A stretch of 64,000 nucleotides of DNA from CBDFKS01 sp965248905 (GTDB lineage Bacteria; Chloroflexota; Dehalococcoidia; Lucifugimonadales; JAGWBF01): positions 806,001 through 870,000 of the forward strand of contig CBDFKS010000007.1 of the NCBI GenBank assembly GCA_965248905.1, given 5' to 3'. The notes under the pieces are model-generated. The model worked only from the letters and a program-made list of their open reading frames with translations, did not search any database and had not been told where the DNA came from. Shown here piece after piece: positions 31,162 through 40,797 of this stretch. Position 1 is the first letter of the stretch; each line of letters opens with the position of its first letter. The translations under genes were made by a program, and so were the position numbers.

Positions 31162-32838
31162 TCACATGCGCTCCGGGGCTTCCATGCCCATAAGATACAG
31201 CATCCTGGACAGGACGATCTGTGCCGCCTCCACCAGCTTGAGCCGAGCCAAGGTCAGCGAATGGTCTTCCGGGTTACTGGATAGCACTCGACAGTTTTCG
31301 TAGAAACCGTGAAATGCGGTGGCCAGCTCCAGGGCGTAGTGGGGTAGGTGATGGGGCTCCAGGTTGCGAGCCATACTTTCTATCTGCTCTGGCAACATGA
31401 GCATCTTGCGTATCAAAGCCAGCTCGTTGGAGTCTTTGAGCAGAGATGTGTCCCCCGCGCTCCAGTCGAGGCCCTCCTCCTTGGCGTTGCTGAGGATGCT
31501 TGCGATTCTGGCATGCGCGTACTGGACGTAGTACACCGGGTTCTCCAGCGACTCCTTCTTGGCCAGCTCCATGTCAAACTCCATCTGAGTGGCCGGGGTG
31601 CGCGCCAGGAAAAGGTATCTACAGGCATCGGCTCCCACTTCGTCCACAAGCTCTCGCAGCGAAATAAACTCTCCCGTCCTCTTAGAAGCCCTAACCACCT
31701 CGGAGCCACGCTTCAGGGTAACCATCTGGGAGATCATGATGGTCAGCCGGTCGGGCTCCACTCCCATGGCCGAAGCCGCGGCCTTCATTCTCGCCACATG
31801 CCCCTGATGGTCCGCTCCCCATATGTTGATGGACTGGTCGAATCCCCGTTTCAGGAATTTGTTGTAATGATAGGCAATGTCCGAGGCGAAGTAGGTAGGA
31901 GCGCCGGTGGAGCGCACCAGCACGTTGTCCTTGTCCTCCCCCAATGCGGTGGAAGCAAACCACTGGGCGCCTTCACGCTCCAGGATGTACTCTTTGTCCC
32001 GCAGCAACTTCATGGCTTGCTCATACTCGCCGCTGGCGTACAGAGACTCTTCGCTGAACCAGTTATCGAACTCTACTCGTACCTGGAGCAGGTCGCCCTT
32101 GATTAGCTGGACCATCTTTTCCCGGCCTATCTTGCCCAGCTCCCGGATAGCGTCCTCCCTGTTTAGACTAAGGAACCGCTCTCCCTCCTGGTCAACAATC
32201 TCCTGGGCCAGCTCGGTCACGTAGGAGCCGACATAGCCATTTGGGGGAAGCTCCTCTTCCTGTCCCAAGGCCTGCTTGTAGCGGGCATAAATCGAGCCAT
32301 AGAAGGCCTCCATCTGGCTGCCCGCGTCGTTTACGTAATACTCTCTGGTCACGGAGTAACCGGCGGCCTCCAGCACCTTGGCCAAGGTGCTGCCCAGCAC
32401 TGCACCTCTTGTATGGCCCACGTGTACAGGCCCTGTGGGGTTCACGCTGACGTACTCGATCATTATCTTCTGGCCGGCGCCTACCTGAAGGGCGCCGTAG
32501 CTCTGTCCCGCCTCCCGGATCGCCTCTATTTGCCCCACAAGCCAGGAATCATTGAGTCGGAAGTTGACAAATCCCGGCGGGGCAGCCCAAACCTGTGCCA
32601 GCTCTTCTCCAGGAGTAATGAATCCTATTAGATCCTCAGCCAGCTTTATGGGATTGATGCGAGTCGCTCTGGCCAGTCGCAGTGGAAGACTGGTGGCAAA
32701 GTCCCCGTGCTGGGGATTGGAAGGGTGCTCAACAGCAATAGGCGGCAAGGTGTCCAGATGAAGGGCTCCGCTCTTGCGGGCCTCTTCAATGGCCACTTTG
32801 ACCTTTTCCACGATCAAATCACGGATGATGGCTACCAC
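31162..32838 (-). CDS. argS: Arginyl-tRNA synthetase
   Basis: A 558-residue class I synthetase: N-terminal tRNA-binding domain, HIGH-type motif in NPTGPVHVGHTRGAVLG, the ArgRS-specific SINIWGADHQGHVARM, KMSKS counterpart in VRASKRTGEF, and the anticodon-binding C-terminus ending in YLMGMEAPERM. It charges tRNA-Arg with arginine. The start codon is GTG at 32838. It lies downstream of recG on the same strand. Confidence 0.96.
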   Translation of the reverse strand: MVAIIRDLIVEKVKVAIEEARKSGALHLDTLPPIAVEHPSNPQHGDFATSLPLRLARATRINPIKLAEDLIGFITPGEELAQVWAAPPGFVNFRLNDSWLVGQIEAIREAGQSYGALQVGAGQKIMIEYVSVNPTGPVHVGHTRGAVLGSTLAKVLEAAGYSVTREYYVNDAGSQMEAFYGSIYARYKQALGQEEELPPNGYVGSYVTELAQEIVDQEGERFLSLNREDAIRELGKIGREKMVQLIKGDLLQVRVEFDNWFSEESLYASGEYEQAMKLLRDKEYILEREGAQWFASTALGEDKDNVLVRSTGAPTYFASDIAYHYNKFLKRGFDQSINIWGADHQGHVARMKAAASAMGVEPDRLTIMISQMVTLKRGSEVVRASKRTGEFISLRELVDEVGADACRYLFLARTPATQMEFDMELAKKESLENPVYYVQYAHARIASILSNAKEEGLDWSAGDTSLLKDSNELALIRKMLMLPEQIESMARNLEPHHLPHYALELATAFHGFYENCRVLSSNPEDHSLTLARLKLVEAAQIVLSRMLYLMGMEAPERM

Positions 32839-32950
32839 GACTGATCCATCGCCCCTTTTCTTAGAGAAAATACATATGGGACCGGGACACTCGCATTACT
32901 ATGAGTTACGGTGGCATTCTACTTCGGCCACAGCCACCCGTCAACGAACT

Positions 32951-35476
32951 CTAGCTCACCTCATCACGCACCAGGCCCAGAAAACGAGACATCTCCTTAG
33001 CGAGAGGTCCGTTGGCGGGGGCCTCCAGCTCAGGATCGGTTTGAAGAAGCCCCTGGGCCTCCTCCCTGGCTAACTTGAGCAGGTCATGGTCGGAAAGGCG
33101 CGCCACCCGCAAGCTGGGCAACCCACTCTGACGGGTACCGAAGAAGTCGCCGGGCCCCCGTAAGCTAAGGTCCACCTCGGCAAGCTCAAAGCCGTCGTGG
33201 ATGCGTTCCACGGCGGAGAGCCGTTCCATGGATTCGGGAGTTGAGTATTCAGAGAGCAATAGGCAATAGCTCTTGTGCTCACCTCGCCCCACCCGGCCTC
33301 TGAACTGATGCAACTGGGATAGGCCGAACCGGTGGGCGCCATCGACTACCATAACGGTGGCGTTGGGCACGTCTATACCCACTTCGACTACCGCCGTGGA
33401 AACCAATATATCTATCTCGCCGTCTCGGAAGCCTCGCATCACATCTTCTTTGTCCCGCGAGGACATTCTCCCATGAAGCAGTCCCAGGTTGAGATCTGCG
33501 AAGACCTCGGTGGAAAGACGTCGGTACTCTTCTGTAGCTGCTCTGGCCTGAATCGCCTCGGACTCCTCAATGAGGGGGCAGATCACGAAGGCCTGCCGCC
33601 CATTGCGAATCTCTTTCCTCACGAATCCGTAGGCCGCGTCTCGCTTCTCCGGAGGTACATGGCGTGTCAGCACCTGCTGCCTTCCGGGAGGCAACTGGTC
33701 GATGGTGGATATATCGAGCTCACCGTAAAGAGTCAGGGCCAAGGTTCTCGGTATAGGGGTGGCGGACATGACCAGCACGTGAGGGCTCGTGCTCCCTTTC
33801 TGACGCAGAGCCGCCCGCTGCTCAACCCCGAACCGGTGCTGCTCGTCCACGACTGCCAGAGCCAGCTTGGGTATCTCTACTGCTTCCTGAATCAGGGCGT
33901 GGGTCCCGATAATTATGTCAATGCTACCTTCGGAAACCCGACGCTGTAACTCCTTCTTTAACGCTCCCCTGGTGCTGCCCGTGATAAGGGCCACGCAAAT
34001 CGGCTGAGGCCATTGGTCCAGGTAAACGGTGATGGTATTCTCCTCATGGACAGGTCGTGCCTCACCATCTAAAAGCCGTAATACCGTCTGAAAGTGCTGC
34101 TCTGCCAACACCTCCGTGGGCACCATAATCGAGCCCTGGTATCCGCACATGGCAGCCACGAGAAGAGCTGCCAGAGCCACTACCGTTTTACCGCTTCCAA
34201 CTTCCCCCTGAAGAATGCGGTTCATGGGAGGCGTGCCACGGCCCATGTCGGCCAGCACTTCGGCTAGACACCTCTGCTGGGCATCGGTCAGGCTGAACGG
34301 CAACGAGCTGATGAAGCTGTTCAGCACTCCGCTATCAGCCTGAAGAGAGATTCCTTCTGCTGTTTCCTGCCATTTCTTGCGACGAACAAGTACGGCCATC
34401 TGTATGAGAAATAGCTCGTCGAAGGCCAGACGCCGATGCGCCGCCTCCAGCTTCTGAAAGTCATCAGGATAGTGGGCCTGCATTATGGCCTCACGGATAG
34501 GCAGGAGGTCAGCCCTTAGCCTTATATCCTCTGGCAGATGTTCCTCAATACGCGGTGACCATTGCTCCAAGGCATTCCACACAATACTTCGCAGCCGGCG
34601 GGGAGCGAGACCTTCCGTCAGAGGATACACCGGAACCAGCCTGCCGGTGTGGATCAGACTTTCCTTGCTGTCCAATAGCTCGAACTCTGGAGAGCTGAAC
34701 TGTCTATACCCTCTGTAAACATCCACCTTGCCACTGATAGCCACCCTCGCACCTGGCTTTATGACCCTTGTGAGGTAGCGCTGGCCGAACCAGACCGCTC
34801 TCATATTCCCCGTCTCATCGCTAACCACGGCTTCGGTGGCCTTGAGCCTCCCCTTGCCCAAGGTGGTCTCGTTGGCTTCCCATACGGTAGCTACTACCGT
34901 CTGCTCCTCTCCCGGCTCTAGCTCGGAGATACTCTTCACTTTGGAGAAGTCATTGTGGCGCCTGGGAAACAGGTATAGCAGGTCTCGTATGGTGGCAACG
35001 TCCAGTCGAGCCAGCTTCGCGGAAAGCTTGACGTCTATGCCTCGCAGCAGTTTGACGGGAGACTCCAAAGAAGGGCCGGCGGGTGCTTGGACGGGTTCGG
35101 TGGGAGAGCCATTTTTTTCAAGCGAGGTTTCCCCATTCTTTCTTCTCTGGTAGGACTGAGGCAGAGGACCGGTGGATTCACCCCCATCTCTGCCTTCTCC
35201 AATCAATGGGGAAGGGGACTCGACGGCGGCTAGCCTGTCCAGCCAGTCGCGCACCCATACCTGCCTCTGGGACTTGGTGATTCTGCCATAGGATTCCATG
35301 GCAAGCTGGCTGGCATCGTCGCCTGCGAGGGAGCTTATTGTCTGGGCCTGTCGCCGAAGGTAGCTATCCAGGCCACCGATAACCGTCGTATCTGTATAGC
35401 CGTTCGCTTCCTCCAGCTTAAGTATCTTACGAAATGAATCGAGCTGAAGCTGGGCGGAAGCTGTGGTAGAACTCAT
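32951..35476 (-). CDS. recG: ATP-dependent DNA helicase RecG
   Basis: An 841-residue RecG. The wedge/OB domain (ATIRDLLYLFPRRHNDFSKV, RAVWFGQRYL) is followed by helicase motifs: QGEVGSGKTVVALAAL (Walker A), AVVDEQHRFGVEQR (DEQH), SATPIPRTLALT, and HQFRGRVGRGEHKSYCLLL (motif VI). It regresses stalled replication forks. ATG 35476 (MSSTTASAQ) is the likely start. The N-terminal region before the wedge contains a 40-residue low-complexity insert beginning PSPLIGEGRDGG that is translated from a hairpin repeat at 35181-35218, an unusual in-frame insertion. It belongs to the conserved rpmB-fakA-degV-recG neighbourhood. Confidence 0.95.
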   Translation of the reverse strand: MSSTTASAQLQLDSFRKILKLEEANGYTDTTVIGGLDSYLRRQAQTISSLAGDDASQLAMESYGRITKSQRQVWVRDWLDRLAAVESPSPLIGEGRDGGESTGPLPQSYQRRKNGETSLEKNGSPTEPVQAPAGPSLESPVKLLRGIDVKLSAKLARLDVATIRDLLYLFPRRHNDFSKVKSISELEPGEEQTVVATVWEANETTLGKGRLKATEAVVSDETGNMRAVWFGQRYLTRVIKPGARVAISGKVDVYRGYRQFSSPEFELLDSKESLIHTGRLVPVYPLTEGLAPRRLRSIVWNALEQWSPRIEEHLPEDIRLRADLLPIREAIMQAHYPDDFQKLEAAHRRLAFDELFLIQMAVLVRRKKWQETAEGISLQADSGVLNSFISSLPFSLTDAQQRCLAEVLADMGRGTPPMNRILQGEVGSGKTVVALAALLVAAMCGYQGSIMVPTEVLAEQHFQTVLRLLDGEARPVHEENTITVYLDQWPQPICVALITGSTRGALKKELQRRVSEGSIDIIIGTHALIQEAVEIPKLALAVVDEQHRFGVEQRAALRQKGSTSPHVLVMSATPIPRTLALTLYGELDISTIDQLPPGRQQVLTRHVPPEKRDAAYGFVRKEIRNGRQAFVICPLIEESEAIQARAATEEYRRLSTEVFADLNLGLLHGRMSSRDKEDVMRGFRDGEIDILVSTAVVEVGIDVPNATVMVVDGAHRFGLSQLHQFRGRVGRGEHKSYCLLLSEYSTPESMERLSAVERIHDGFELAEVDLSLRGPGDFFGTRQSGLPSLRVARLSDHDLLKLAREEAQGLLQTDPELEAPANGPLAKEMSRFLGLVRDEVS
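35181..35218. repeat. Short hairpin repeat inside recG
   Basis: cccccatctctgccttctcc, then aatcaatggggaagggga. It matches the intergenic copy at 23489 in order and wording (CCCATC, GCCTTC, TCAATGGGGAAGG) and is read in frame by recG as SPLIGEGRDGG. Confidence 0.75.
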
Positions 35477-35513
35477 CTCAATTGCAAGTGTATCATGAGG
35501 AGAAGAACGAGTG

Positions 35514-36368
35514 CTAGGGAGAGGACAGCACGCTAACACCCAGCGCACCGGGGCCGAGATAGGTGCCAATGACGGGCCCAAATCTCGACACGACAATGTT
35601 TCCATCAGGGACCAGAGAGCTAAGGCGCTCTTTCAACGCTTCCGCTTCTTCCCCGGTTGTACTATGCAAAATGCCCATCTGCTCCGCAGGCGCCAAGCCA
35701 CCTATGATCTCCACCAACCTCTGTAGTCCTCGCTGCCTCGTACGAGCTCGCTCGAAGGGATGAGCTTCTCCTTCTTTGATCGTAAGAATGGGTTTTATGT
35801 TAAGCAACGACCCGAGGAAAGCGCTGGCCTTGCCTATGCGACCCCCCTTCTTGAGATACTCAAGGGTATCGAGCAAGAAATAGCAGTGGGTTCGAGCCAT
35901 GCAGCTCCTGACCTGCTCCAAAACCTCGTCACAGGAGACGCCCAACTTTATGATTCGAGCCGCGTCCAACACAATTAACCCCAGACCCATGGAAGTCATC
36001 TGGGAATCGATTATTTCAATGCGCCCCTGCTTAGGTTCCTGGGACGACAGCAAAGATTCTCTGGCCTGAATCGCCGAGTTCAGTGTGCCGCTAAACTTGG
36101 CGGACAGGTGTATGGACACCACATCATGTCCCTCGGCAAGGAGGGGCTGGTAAACCTGAACAAAGTCATTCACCGATGGCTGCGCCGTAGTCGGGAGAGC
36201 GTCGCTGGACACCAACCTGCTGTAGAACTCGTCGGGACCCAAGTCTATGCCGTCTTTATATATCTCCTCGTTGAAATGGACGTAACAAGGGACCACGGTT
36301 ATGCCCCACTGGTTTGCAACTTCCTGTGGCAGATCACAGGTGCTGTCAGTTATCAGTTTTATTGCCAT
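35514..36368 (-). CDS. DegV family fatty-acid-binding protein (FakB type)
   Basis: A 284-residue DegV protein: IKLITDSTCDLPQEVANQWG opens the fold, ALPTTAQPSVNDFVQVYQPL carries the TTSQPS-type fatty-acid-binding loop, HDVVSIHLSAKFSGTLNSAI supplies the SGT motif, and LEYLKKGGRIGKASAFLGSLL is the DegV signature. In the FakAB system such proteins present a fatty acid for phosphorylation. The DAK2-domain kinase FakA is encoded 56 bases upstream. ATG 36368 is preferred over upstream options because it fits the family start. Confidence 0.92.
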   Translation of the reverse strand: MAIKLITDSTCDLPQEVANQWGITVVPCYVHFNEEIYKDGIDLGPDEFYSRLVSSDALPTTAQPSVNDFVQVYQPLLAEGHDVVSIHLSAKFSGTLNSAIQARESLLSSQEPKQGRIEIIDSQMTSMGLGLIVLDAARIIKLGVSCDEVLEQVRSCMARTHCYFLLDTLEYLKKGGRIGKASAFLGSLLNIKPILTIKEGEAHPFERARTRQRGLQRLVEIIGGLAPAEQMGILHSTTGEEAEALKERLSSLVPDGNIVVSRFGPVIGTYLGPGALGVSVLSSP

Positions 36369-36424
36369 AGCTCCCCTTTCGCTTCTAGATGATGAGTAGT
36401 ATAGCCGGCGCAACTGCTAGTCGT

Positions 36425-38305
36425 TTATTCCACAGAAGCAATGTAATGGTAAAACGGCTGTCCCCCGTACACCAGCTCCACCGCCAACTCTGGGTAAGAT
36501 TCTTGGAAGAGGGCGGCCGCCTCTCGGGCCTCCTCCTCCCCTATTTCCCCACCCCAGTAGATAGTCAGCACCTCATTTGGCAGGCACTCGCCCTGTGAAC
36601 CCGAGGAATCCATAGCTAGAGCAACCGATTGCCGCAGTGCCGAAACGGGGGAGTCAACGGCTACAAGCAACTCCCCATCCACTAGCCCGATGTATTGCCC
36701 TATCTGCACACCTAAGCCACCCACAGTGGCCGGGCGCACCGCCTGGGTAACTTCTATGGTCTTTACGGTATCTATGGCCCTTTCCATAGAGGCTGAGTTC
36801 GCATCGAGGGTCCCTTCGGGATTGAAGGCTAGCATTGCGGCAACGCCCTGAGGAATTGTACGGGACGGAATTACCCGTATGTGCGGATGACCAGCGGTTC
36901 CGTCGCCGAGAGAGTCCTGAGACCGAGGCCCTTGCTCAGCAATGGAAGCGGCCTGCAGTGCAGCAGGTACTATGTTGGAGTTGTTAGGCAGTAAGATGAC
37001 CTCTCGAACGCCACAGCTAATGGCAGCGTCCAAAAGTTCCTGGGTGCTTGGGTTCATCGTCTGTCCACCAGCCACTACACATGCGCAACCCAGCTGCTCG
37101 AATAGCTGCACAAGCCCATCGCCGCTGGCCACTGCCACAACCGCCAATGCCAAAGCTTGGTCCTTTACCGAGCTTTCCGGACTATGGGGGGTTCCCAGTT
37201 GAGCTACCTCGCCACCCGGCAGGCCTGATGCTGCATCCTGCATCCGATGGAAGGCCATGAACTCCTGGTGTTGCTGGTCTATGTTATCCATGTTTACCTG
37301 GCTAATGGCGCCCAGAGAAACCGCGTAGCTTATCACACCTCCGGGGTCGTGGACGTGCAGGTGGACCTTTATTAAGCTTTGATCTCCTACCACCACAGTG
37401 GAAGCGGCCATGGTAGACATGTGGCGGCGGATGGCATCCACATCTAGCTGCTCACCCTTGATGAGAAATTGGGTACAATACCCGTAAAGCTCATCCTCTG
37501 TAGCAGCCAAGAACTCTTCTTGAACGGTGGGCTGTATCGCGGATGGAGCCGCTGACTCCTTCAGCGAAAAGGAAACATTTGCGCTATCCGCAGGAGCACA
37601 AATGTCCAGCTCGATCAGATTAACGTCATCTCCAACCAGGTAGCGGCGGGCTCCCTCCAGAACGGTCACTATACCCTGACCTCCAGCATCCACAACACCG
37701 GCCTCTTTCAGCACAGGAAGCTGCAATGGGGTGATAGACAGGGCGTCCCTTGCAGCCTTACAGGCAATTCCCCATAAGGATAGGGTGTCTCTCGGCCCTT
37801 CCCCATTCTCCAGAGCGCGAGTCGCTGCACGGGCCAATTCTCGAATCACGGTGAGCATTGTACCGTCTACCGGGTTGCTAACTGCTTTATACGCTGACTC
37901 AGAGGCGAGCTCAAAACACCTGGCCAGATGTTCGCAATTTAGCTCACCAATCCCTTCCAGACCCCTTGCCATGCCATGGAAAAACTGGGAAAGAATTACT
38001 CCGCTGTTGCCTCTTGCCCCCAACAGCGCACCGTGGGCCATGGACGCCATAACAGCGCTACAGGAGGAGTCGAAGACATGGGAAGCCTCCTCGTTGACAG
38101 AACGCATGGTCAGCAGCATGTTAATACCGGTGTCGCCGTCGGGCACAGGAAAGACGTTCAGGGCGTTTATGGCGTCGCGATGCCTCTCCAGATACCTGGT
38201 GGCCGCGACAAAAGCATCCCGAAGGTCATGCCCATTTAGGGCCACCATGGTCTGAGGCTGGCTGGCGCCAGTTCCCTCTTCAAACAACTCGCTCAACGCA
38301 CGCAT
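36425..38305 (-). CDS. fakA: DAK2-domain fatty acid kinase, FakA type
   Basis: A 626-residue protein. The N-terminal DhaL/DAK2 kinase domain has INALNVFPVPDGDTGINMLL (Mg/ATP-binding Asp residues), GALLGARGNSGVILSQFFHG and VVDAGGQGIVTVLEG. The middle domain starts near YGYCTQFLIKG with a HLHVHDPG metal-binding-like motif, and a C-terminal domain contains ILLPNNSNIVPAA. This three-part layout is that of FakA/YloV, which phosphorylates fatty acids bound to FakB for phospholipid synthesis. It is divergent from rpmB, an arrangement conserved in many Gram-positives. Confidence 0.92.
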   Translation of the reverse strand: MRALSELFEEGTGASQPQTMVALNGHDLRDAFVAATRYLERHRDAINALNVFPVPDGDTGINMLLTMRSVNEEASHVFDSSCSAVMASMAHGALLGARGNSGVILSQFFHGMARGLEGIGELNCEHLARCFELASESAYKAVSNPVDGTMLTVIRELARAATRALENGEGPRDTLSLWGIACKAARDALSITPLQLPVLKEAGVVDAGGQGIVTVLEGARRYLVGDDVNLIELDICAPADSANVSFSLKESAAPSAIQPTVQEEFLAATEDELYGYCTQFLIKGEQLDVDAIRRHMSTMAASTVVVGDQSLIKVHLHVHDPGGVISYAVSLGAISQVNMDNIDQQHQEFMAFHRMQDAASGLPGGEVAQLGTPHSPESSVKDQALALAVVAVASGDGLVQLFEQLGCACVVAGGQTMNPSTQELLDAAISCGVREVILLPNNSNIVPAALQAASIAEQGPRSQDSLGDGTAGHPHIRVIPSRTIPQGVAAMLAFNPEGTLDANSASMERAIDTVKTIEVTQAVRPATVGGLGVQIGQYIGLVDGELLVAVDSPVSALRQSVALAMDSSGSQGECLPNEVLTIYWGGEIGEEEAREAAALFQESYPELAVELVYGGQPFYHYIASVE

Positions 38306-38309
38306 TTCC

Positions 38310-38338
38310 TTGTACGCATATTCGCACTATGATATGCT
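38310..38338 (+). promoter_or_regulatory. Predicted rpmB promoter
   Basis: -35 TTGTAC (38310-38315), 17-base spacer, -10 TATGCT (38333-38338). A small hairpin ATTCTG-N7-CAGAAT follows in the leader (38342-38360), and a GAGGAG ribosome site precedes the rpmB ATG. The hairpin may be a leader control element, but no known binding site was recognised. Confidence 0.45.
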
Positions 38339-38392
38339 AGCATTCTGGATTTTACAGAATCTGCGTTTGGCGGTCAAACGAGGAGTGGAACC

Positions 38393-38578
38393 ATGAAATG
38401 CGAGATTTGCAGAAAAGTTGGCATGTCGGGCAATAACGTGAGTCACTCCAAGAGACGCACCAAGACGCGCTTTATGCCCAACGTACACAAACTGACCATC
38501 CCCATCAACGGCACCTCAACGAAGGTCAAGATCTGCACCCGTTGCTTGAGAACCAGACACAAGCTAGCTAGAGCCTGA
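38393..38578 (+). CDS. rpmB: 50S ribosomal protein L28
   Basis: A 61-residue L28. MKCEICRKVGMSGNNVSHSK contains the family's CxxC pair, and VKICTRCLRTRHKLARA supplies the second CxxC, so this is the zinc-binding (C+) form. It is part of the large ribosomal subunit. The start has a strong GAGGAG site. It is divergent from fakA and convergent with rpe. Confidence 0.96.
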   Translation: MKCEICRKVGMSGNNVSHSKRRTKTRFMPNVHKLTIPINGTSTKVKICTRCLRTRHKLARA

Positions 38579-38592
38579 TGGTTGGTGCATTC

Positions 38593-38609
38593 CTTGACAT
38601 TCGGTCAAG
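38593..38609. terminator. Weak hairpin between convergent rpmB and rpe
   Basis: CTTGAC (38593-38598) pairs with GTCAAG (38604-38609) with a five-base loop, followed a few bases on by TCTTT. The stem is short, so termination would be modest. It overlaps the last codons of rpe. Confidence 0.35.
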
Positions 38610-39312
38610 CTGAGTCTTTAACACTATCCCGCAGCCGTTTCATCGCGACCCCGACCGGCTCCTTATCGTTGAATACAGCTGACCCCGCAACTAAGATCGT
38701 GGCACCCGCCTCCACGGCAAGAGGAGCTGTCTCCGGGTTTATACCGCCGTCAACCTGAATCTCCGCACCGTATCCCCTCTCTTTGAGTAGCCCCTTGAGC
38801 CGGGATACTTTACCGAGGGTTTCCATTATCAGCTTCTGCCCAGCAAAGCCCGGATTCACAGTCCCCACCAGCGCTATATCGACGTAGGAGAGCACCTCTT
38901 CGATGGAGGATGGGGGGGTAGATGGGTTGATAGCTACGCCAACCTGCAGACCCGCGTCTTTGATCTGGTGAATGACCCTATGCAGGTGTAGGCATGATTC
39001 GCTGTGAATAATAAGGTGATCGGCGCCGGCCTTGATGAAGTCGAGCACGAAGCGGTCGGGCTCCTCGATCATCAAGTGGACGTTTAACGGCAGATGGGTA
39101 GAGGCCCGTATCCCTTCCACTACGACCGGCCCTATGGTGATGTTGGGGACAAAGTGGCCGTCCATTACGTCCACGTGAATGTAATCGGCGCCCGCCTCTG
39201 TAACCTCTTTCACCTGCTCGCCCAGGCGGCTGAAGTCCGCGGATAGTACGGATGGCGCGATTTTTACCGTTCGCACGGAAGCACTGGATGCCTGGCTAGC
39301 CTGGTCCGTCAT
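38605..39312 (-). CDS. rpe: Ribulose-phosphate 3-epimerase
   Basis: A 235-residue TIM-barrel enzyme. KIAPSVLSADFSRLGEQVKE, YIHVDVMDGHFVPNITIGP (metal His/Asp), HLMIEEPDRF, VGTVNPGFAGQKLI and IQVDGGINPETAP (metal Asp) are all present. It interconverts ribulose-5-phosphate and xylulose-5-phosphate. It is the last gene of the arginine run, 22 bases after argH. Confidence 0.95.
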   Translation of the reverse strand: MTDQASQASSASVRTVKIAPSVLSADFSRLGEQVKEVTEAGADYIHVDVMDGHFVPNITIGPVVVEGIRASTHLPLNVHLMIEEPDRFVLDFIKAGADHLIIHSESCLHLHRVIHQIKDAGLQVGVAINPSTPPSSIEEVLSYVDIALVGTVNPGFAGQKLIMETLGKVSRLKGLLKERGYGAEIQVDGGINPETAPLAVEAGATILVAGSAVFNDKEPVGVAMKRLRDSVKDSA

Positions 39313-39334
39313 CTCTCCACACCTCCCCTACTCA

Positions 39335-40708
39335 CTACTTGGTTTCGACCGGTTTGGGTATTGGCTCAGATTCCAGCAACGATCGGGCTTCGTTTAGCGC
39401 TTCCTTCACTCGCCCGGGAGCCGTGCCGCCTTGGATGTCCCGAGCGGCCACGGAAGTCAGGACAGTTATTTCGTAAACATCCTGGTCGAACCGGGACGAG
39501 AACTGATGGTACTCCTGGATGGTAAGCTGGTCAAGGGATTTCTCTTGGGACACGGCGTACTGACTGAGTTTCTGCACAGTGCCGTGGGCCTCTCTGAACG
39601 GTACACCCTTCTTAATGGCCAAGTAGTCCGCCAGATCGGTAGCCAGCATATGGCCGACGTTAGTCGCCTGGGCAATTCTCTGCCGGTTCAGCTCAAGCGT
39701 AGCAGTCATGGACGCGAGCACTTCCAACGTTGACACAAGGGTATCGATGGTATCGAAGGTGCCTTCCTTATCCTCTTGGAGATCGCGATTGTATGTCAGG
39801 GGCAGGCCCTTTAGCACCGTCAATATGCCCATGAGATGGCCGTAAACGCGACCTGTCTTGCCACGGGCTATCTCCGCAAAGTCGGGATTGCGTTTCTGGG
39901 GCATGATACTGCTTCCGGTCACGTACCGCTCGGCCAGCTCTATGAAATCGAACTCCTGAGAGGACCAGATTATGTACTCTTCGGCCAGCCGAGACAGGTG
40001 CATCATGCAGATGGCCGCCGCCGAGTGGTACTCCACGAGAAAGTCTCGGTCAGAGACAGCATCCATGCTATTTGGAGTTATTCCAGCGAAGCCTAGCTCT
40101 CTAGCGAGATACTCCCTATCGGTAGGATAGGGTACTCCTGCAAGGGCCCCACTGCCCAGAGGCAGAACGTCGGTCCTTTCATAACAATCCTTGAAGCGGG
40201 AGCAATCACGCTGCAGCATATGGAAGTAGGCCAGCATGTGGTGGGCGAAGAGCACCGGCTGAGCTCTTTGCAGGTGGGTGTATCCGGGCATGATGACGGT
40301 GCTGTGCGCCCCGGCAATATCCAGAAGCGCTCTCTGAAGTCCGCGGATGGCCTTTACGGTATCCTCGATGGCTTCCTTGAGGTACATCCTCATGTCCAGA
40401 GAAACCTGATCGTTGCGAGAGCGGCCGGTGTGCAGCTTTCCGGCGGTCTCACTGCCGATCTTTTCATGGAGGCGGGCTTCCACATTCATGTGGATGTCCT
40501 CCAGATCTTGTCTCCAAGGGAAGGAGCCACTCTGTATCTCTTCGCGAATGGACACCAGCCCCATGATAATAAGCTCGGCTTCCTTTTCGGAGATAATTCC
40601 CTGTTTCGCCAACATCCGGGCATGGGCGATGGACCCTGCGATATCTTGCTTGTACAGTCGCCGGTCGTAATGTAAGGAGACGGTGTAGTTATGCTTGTTC
40701 GTATCCAT
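39335..40708 (-). CDS. argH: Argininosuccinate lyase
   Basis: A 457-residue member of the fumarase/ASL superfamily: LHTGRSRNDQVSLDMRMYL, PGYTHLQRAQPVLFAHHML and the signature GSSIMPQKRNPD, containing the flexible-loop catalytic Ser. It splits argininosuccinate to arginine and fumarate, the last step of arginine synthesis. It starts at ATG 40708 (MDTNKHNYTV); the family usually has some 10-15 more residues, so a slightly shortened start is possible. A decayed toxin-antitoxin module separates it from DUF2007 and argG. Confidence 0.94.
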   Translation of the reverse strand: MDTNKHNYTVSLHYDRRLYKQDIAGSIAHARMLAKQGIISEKEAELIIMGLVSIREEIQSGSFPWRQDLEDIHMNVEARLHEKIGSETAGKLHTGRSRNDQVSLDMRMYLKEAIEDTVKAIRGLQRALLDIAGAHSTVIMPGYTHLQRAQPVLFAHHMLAYFHMLQRDCSRFKDCYERTDVLPLGSGALAGVPYPTDREYLARELGFAGITPNSMDAVSDRDFLVEYHSAAAICMMHLSRLAEEYIIWSSQEFDFIELAERYVTGSSIMPQKRNPDFAEIARGKTGRVYGHLMGILTVLKGLPLTYNRDLQEDKEGTFDTIDTLVSTLEVLASMTATLELNRQRIAQATNVGHMLATDLADYLAIKKGVPFREAHGTVQKLSQYAVSQEKSLDQLTIQEYHQFSSRFDQDVYEITVLTSVAARDIQGGTAPGRVKEALNEARSLLESEPIPKPVETK

Positions 40709-40734
40709 GCGTTAACTAATTTGGAACCCTGTTG

Positions 40735-40797
40735 TTACCTGTACGCTTCTCTGCGATGATCTACATCATCCTCGGAAGGGCTCTCGATCCACCCAAC
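40735..40797 (-). pseudogene. Remnant of a RelE/ParE-type toxin gene
   Basis: Immediately after the antitoxin stop, the same frame reads VGWIESPSEDDVDHRREAYR and then a stop at 40735-40737. The ending DHRREAYR matches the usual C-terminus of RelE-type toxins (HRRxVYR). The rest of the toxin (about 70 residues) is missing, so this looks like an internal deletion that left only the tail. It is short, so confidence is limited. Confidence 0.45.
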